From positions 22,979,701 to 23,043,700 of the forward strand of contig NC_133900.1 of NCBI RefSeq assembly GCF_964199755.1: DNA of 64,000 nucleotides, in the 5' to 3' direction. The number at the start of each line of letters is the position of its first letter. Position 1 is the first letter of the stretch. Below, piece after piece: positions 61,417-64,000 of this stretch. The notes under the pieces were generated by a model, which was given only the letters and a program-made list of their open reading frames with translations, ran no database searches and was not told the origin of the DNA. The stretch comes from Larus michahellis (Eukaryota > Chordata > Aves > Charadriiformes > Laridae). Made by a program: the position numbers and the translations under genes.

Positions 61417-64000
61417 TCAGCAAGGTCATATCACACAGCTTTTAGCTACTACCTGTTAATTAATGCAAAGTCTAAACTGATTTTTCTAGCCACAAATCAA
61501 ATCCAGTAGTTTAGATTAACACACAGATGTCTTCCCCTTCGCCTGTGGCTTGTTTCAAGCTGTAAGCCAAAAGTGAGCTCCACCTAAATCCAGATGAGTT
61601 GTTTGCTATTTTTCTTCGTTTTTCTTCCCTGATTGTTCACATCGTGTTCTGAACAACAAATGAATCGAGCCTTTAAGTGTTAAACCAGCAGAGCCAAGAA
61701 GTTGCATTTGCGCTGCATTTCAGCCTGACCTCACCAGGAGCAGCTGCGACACCGAACCTCAAAGGTCAGGCTTTTCAACCATTAGCTACACAGGATGGGC
61801 AACACTGCAACACAAGAAACTACACCAAATACCACTGAAAAGTCCACCAGACACCTTCTACGTGACTTAGGCATTTGTGGCTCAAAAAAATTCTAACACT
61901 GTGTTGGAACTGCCATTTTTCTGGAGAAGGAAAAGGACGCAAATTACCATGTTGTCTCAAACCTCACAGAAGATCCTGTTCTATTCCAGCCATTTTGAGA
62001 ACATCTCCTTCTGGAAGCCTAACTTTGAGTATTTAAAACATCATTTAAAAGGTGGGGGGGATGGCAGCAGGAAAGCCCATGCAGCAACTCATATGAGCTC
62101 CTTGGAATGCCTGCAGCTTAACATGTGGTCCTTCCCCCTCCCCTTCACAGAAAATAGATACCCATTCCCTGCAGCCCCATCCCATCAAGCCAGCTTGCAC
62201 AGGCAGTGCCATCCAATCTGATTTCTGATAAAAACAAACATAACCATTTCAGTAAGAGTAGAACACAAGAAACTGGATCTCCCAGACCCCTAGGTTTCTA
62301 TTCTGGATGGCCATTATTTCCAGTGAAACCCGCATCTGCAAACCCTCTCACTGAAAAAAGAGCAATTAGAAGCAAGCCTAGATAAGTACTATCTTTCGGT
62401 GCAATACTGTGCTTTCATCCGCAGTTCCATTAAACAGGGATTTTTAAGACCAATTATACTTCCGTAATAGGAAGCAAGATCATTGCAACACAGGCATCAG
62501 AAATGAGGGAGAGCTGAGAAACAGTTTCTCCCCTTCTTGGGATGCGTAAGATGAAGACGACTTTTGCCAAAGAACTGCAGCAGCTAAAGAAGGAACAAGC
62601 AGGATGTCCAAGCTGGTACTGGTTATGTGTCCATCAGGTGTCCGAATGAAGGATGTGACTCATCCGGTGTGAGACACTATCAGGGTTTCCCGAACCGAAC
62701 TGGACTGGAACTTTCCCCGCCTTCTGCTTGCATCCCAGAAATTATTTTTAGGAATGAGTTAAAAACATTTTCTATTTGAACAGACTACACAGAGATCTGA
62801 CCATGATAACAGCCTGACCAGAGGAAGCGACAGCTGGGCTCCATTCCCTCAGAAGGACTCAGCCAAGGACTTGCATCAGTTTGTGTTTGCCCATTCCTTT
62901 CTTCGAAGGGAAACACAAACCTGGGTCTGTGCAGTGAGACTGGAATTACAGCTCAGCAGGGAGAATCTGATGGGCCGTACTGGTGTACATCATCTCAGAC
63001 ACCAGCTTCATTCACCTACCTGCTTTATTAGATTATATAGAGTTTCTTCTATTTAATGATGCAGTTTTAAAAAGCCTGACCTTTTAAGCCACCAGAATTA
63101 ACGCTTGAAGTGACTGTATATTTTGGAGTGGCAGCATCTCTAGAGATTCAGAGGGAGGCTGCTGCTTAGTTGGCTTTTTGTTGTGGGGAAAAAGGGACTT
63201 CTGCAATACAAATGAAAACTTTCTTGGGTTACTTCTGTTGCTCCTAAAGACAGGACTGAAGAAACTCCAACAACAAGAGTACCAGGAACGTGAAACCTTT
63301 AGGATAATTGCTGAAAACTCTTTTTGAAGCATTAAAATTATTTCACCTGATTTTTTGCTAGATACAGACAGAGATCAGAGTTACTTGTAAATCTACCAAT
63401 TTGTATACACAACTGAAGCCATATTAATACAAATGCTGCACTCTAAAGAAGATAAAATGGTTTCTTATGAATTATGTGTCTGTTGCCATTTTGCGCAAAG
63501 AAAAGAAAAAGCCCAAGACAGCTCCCATAATTCACTAGTAACTCCGGACTTCCAAGGAATACAGAAACCTCTTGTAGTCATAAAAAGTTAGGTGAAATGT
63601 CTAATTTCATCCCAGAATCAAGTATCCAAAATACAGCCCTCCCAAGTTATTAGGCCAAAATCGGACTTGTGAACAGCTTCAAAAACCTTCAGTGCAACTC
63701 CCTGCCCTCTGGGGAAGCAAGAATGTGGGGAAGTGCTCCAGTCCGGGCAGGGACTGGGGGAAGTGGACATCTGAGATGTGCTCAAGCCTATACAGCTTTC
63801 ACTGCACACTTAACAAGAAACAGCTGTGTGAAATATCTGAAAAGTAATATTAATTACTGCAGTACAGACTTACTATGCTTCGTGACTTTCTCTTGATAAA
63901 AAAAAAAGCGCACCAACTCCTACAGCGTCATACCAGGCCAGAAGTTCAGATTCTGTAAAAACAAACTTTTAGTAAAGGTTTTAAGGCCTGTAAAAATATT

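Larger units (their letters stand above)
60703..64000 (-). other. FGF2: FGF2 intron 1 (partial)
   Basis: The window ends in this intron. It begins with a 20-base A-run (60711-60730) and contains an A/T homopolymer inverted repeat (61375-61416). Neither FGF2 exon 1 nor its GC-rich leader is present. Confidence 0.7.

Noticed and set aside
60703-64000. Search for FGF2 exon 1
   Set aside because: No start-codon exon with the FGF2 N-terminus and no GC-rich leader is present.

Overview
The window is vertebrate nuclear DNA, almost certainly from a bird. Its coding exons are short and bounded by GT-AG (once GC-AG) splice sites. It carries a 5'-truncated CR1 LINE with the typical avian 3' end, plus two older CR1/L3-like fragments. 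The FGF2 exons read as the avian form of the protein. I cannot name the species from sequence alone. There are no operons, CRISPR arrays or bacterial signals.

Layout: three conserved genes lie in the order AFG2A(-), NUDT6(+), FGF2(-). From 1 to 40,051 the minus strand holds the first 11 coding exons of AFG2A (formerly SPATA5), a two-ring AAA+ ATPase of pre-60S ribosome maturation. I read 681 codons, up to just after the second Walker A motif. The remaining exons lie to the left of the window. From 40,139 to 53,698 the plus strand holds a complete five-exon NUDT6 gene (283 residues by my splice model), a Nudix hydrolase. From 54,194 to 60,702 the minus strand holds coding exons 2 and 3 of FGF2. 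Its first exon is to the right of the window.

The arrangement is the interesting part. AFG2A and NUDT6 are head to head in one CpG island, with only 87 bp between their start codons. NUDT6 and FGF2 converge: the first canonical AATAAA I find downstream of the FGF2 stop is about 5 kb away, so the FGF2 3'UTR probably runs antisense through NUDT6 exons 5 and 4. Those two exons together encode the whole Nudix box. This is the known FGF2 / FGF2-antisense locus. A small inverted repeat at 49,189-49,207 gives a poly(A) signal on both strands. NUDT6 intron 1 appears to use a GC donor, has an in-frame GT competitor 21 bases downstream, and then a strong G-quadruplex motif.

Most of the rest is ordinary intron with AT-rich and homopolymer tracts, a few short tandem duplications and the CR1 relics. 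I found no previously undescribed gene system. The findings are regulatory and splicing features of this locus.
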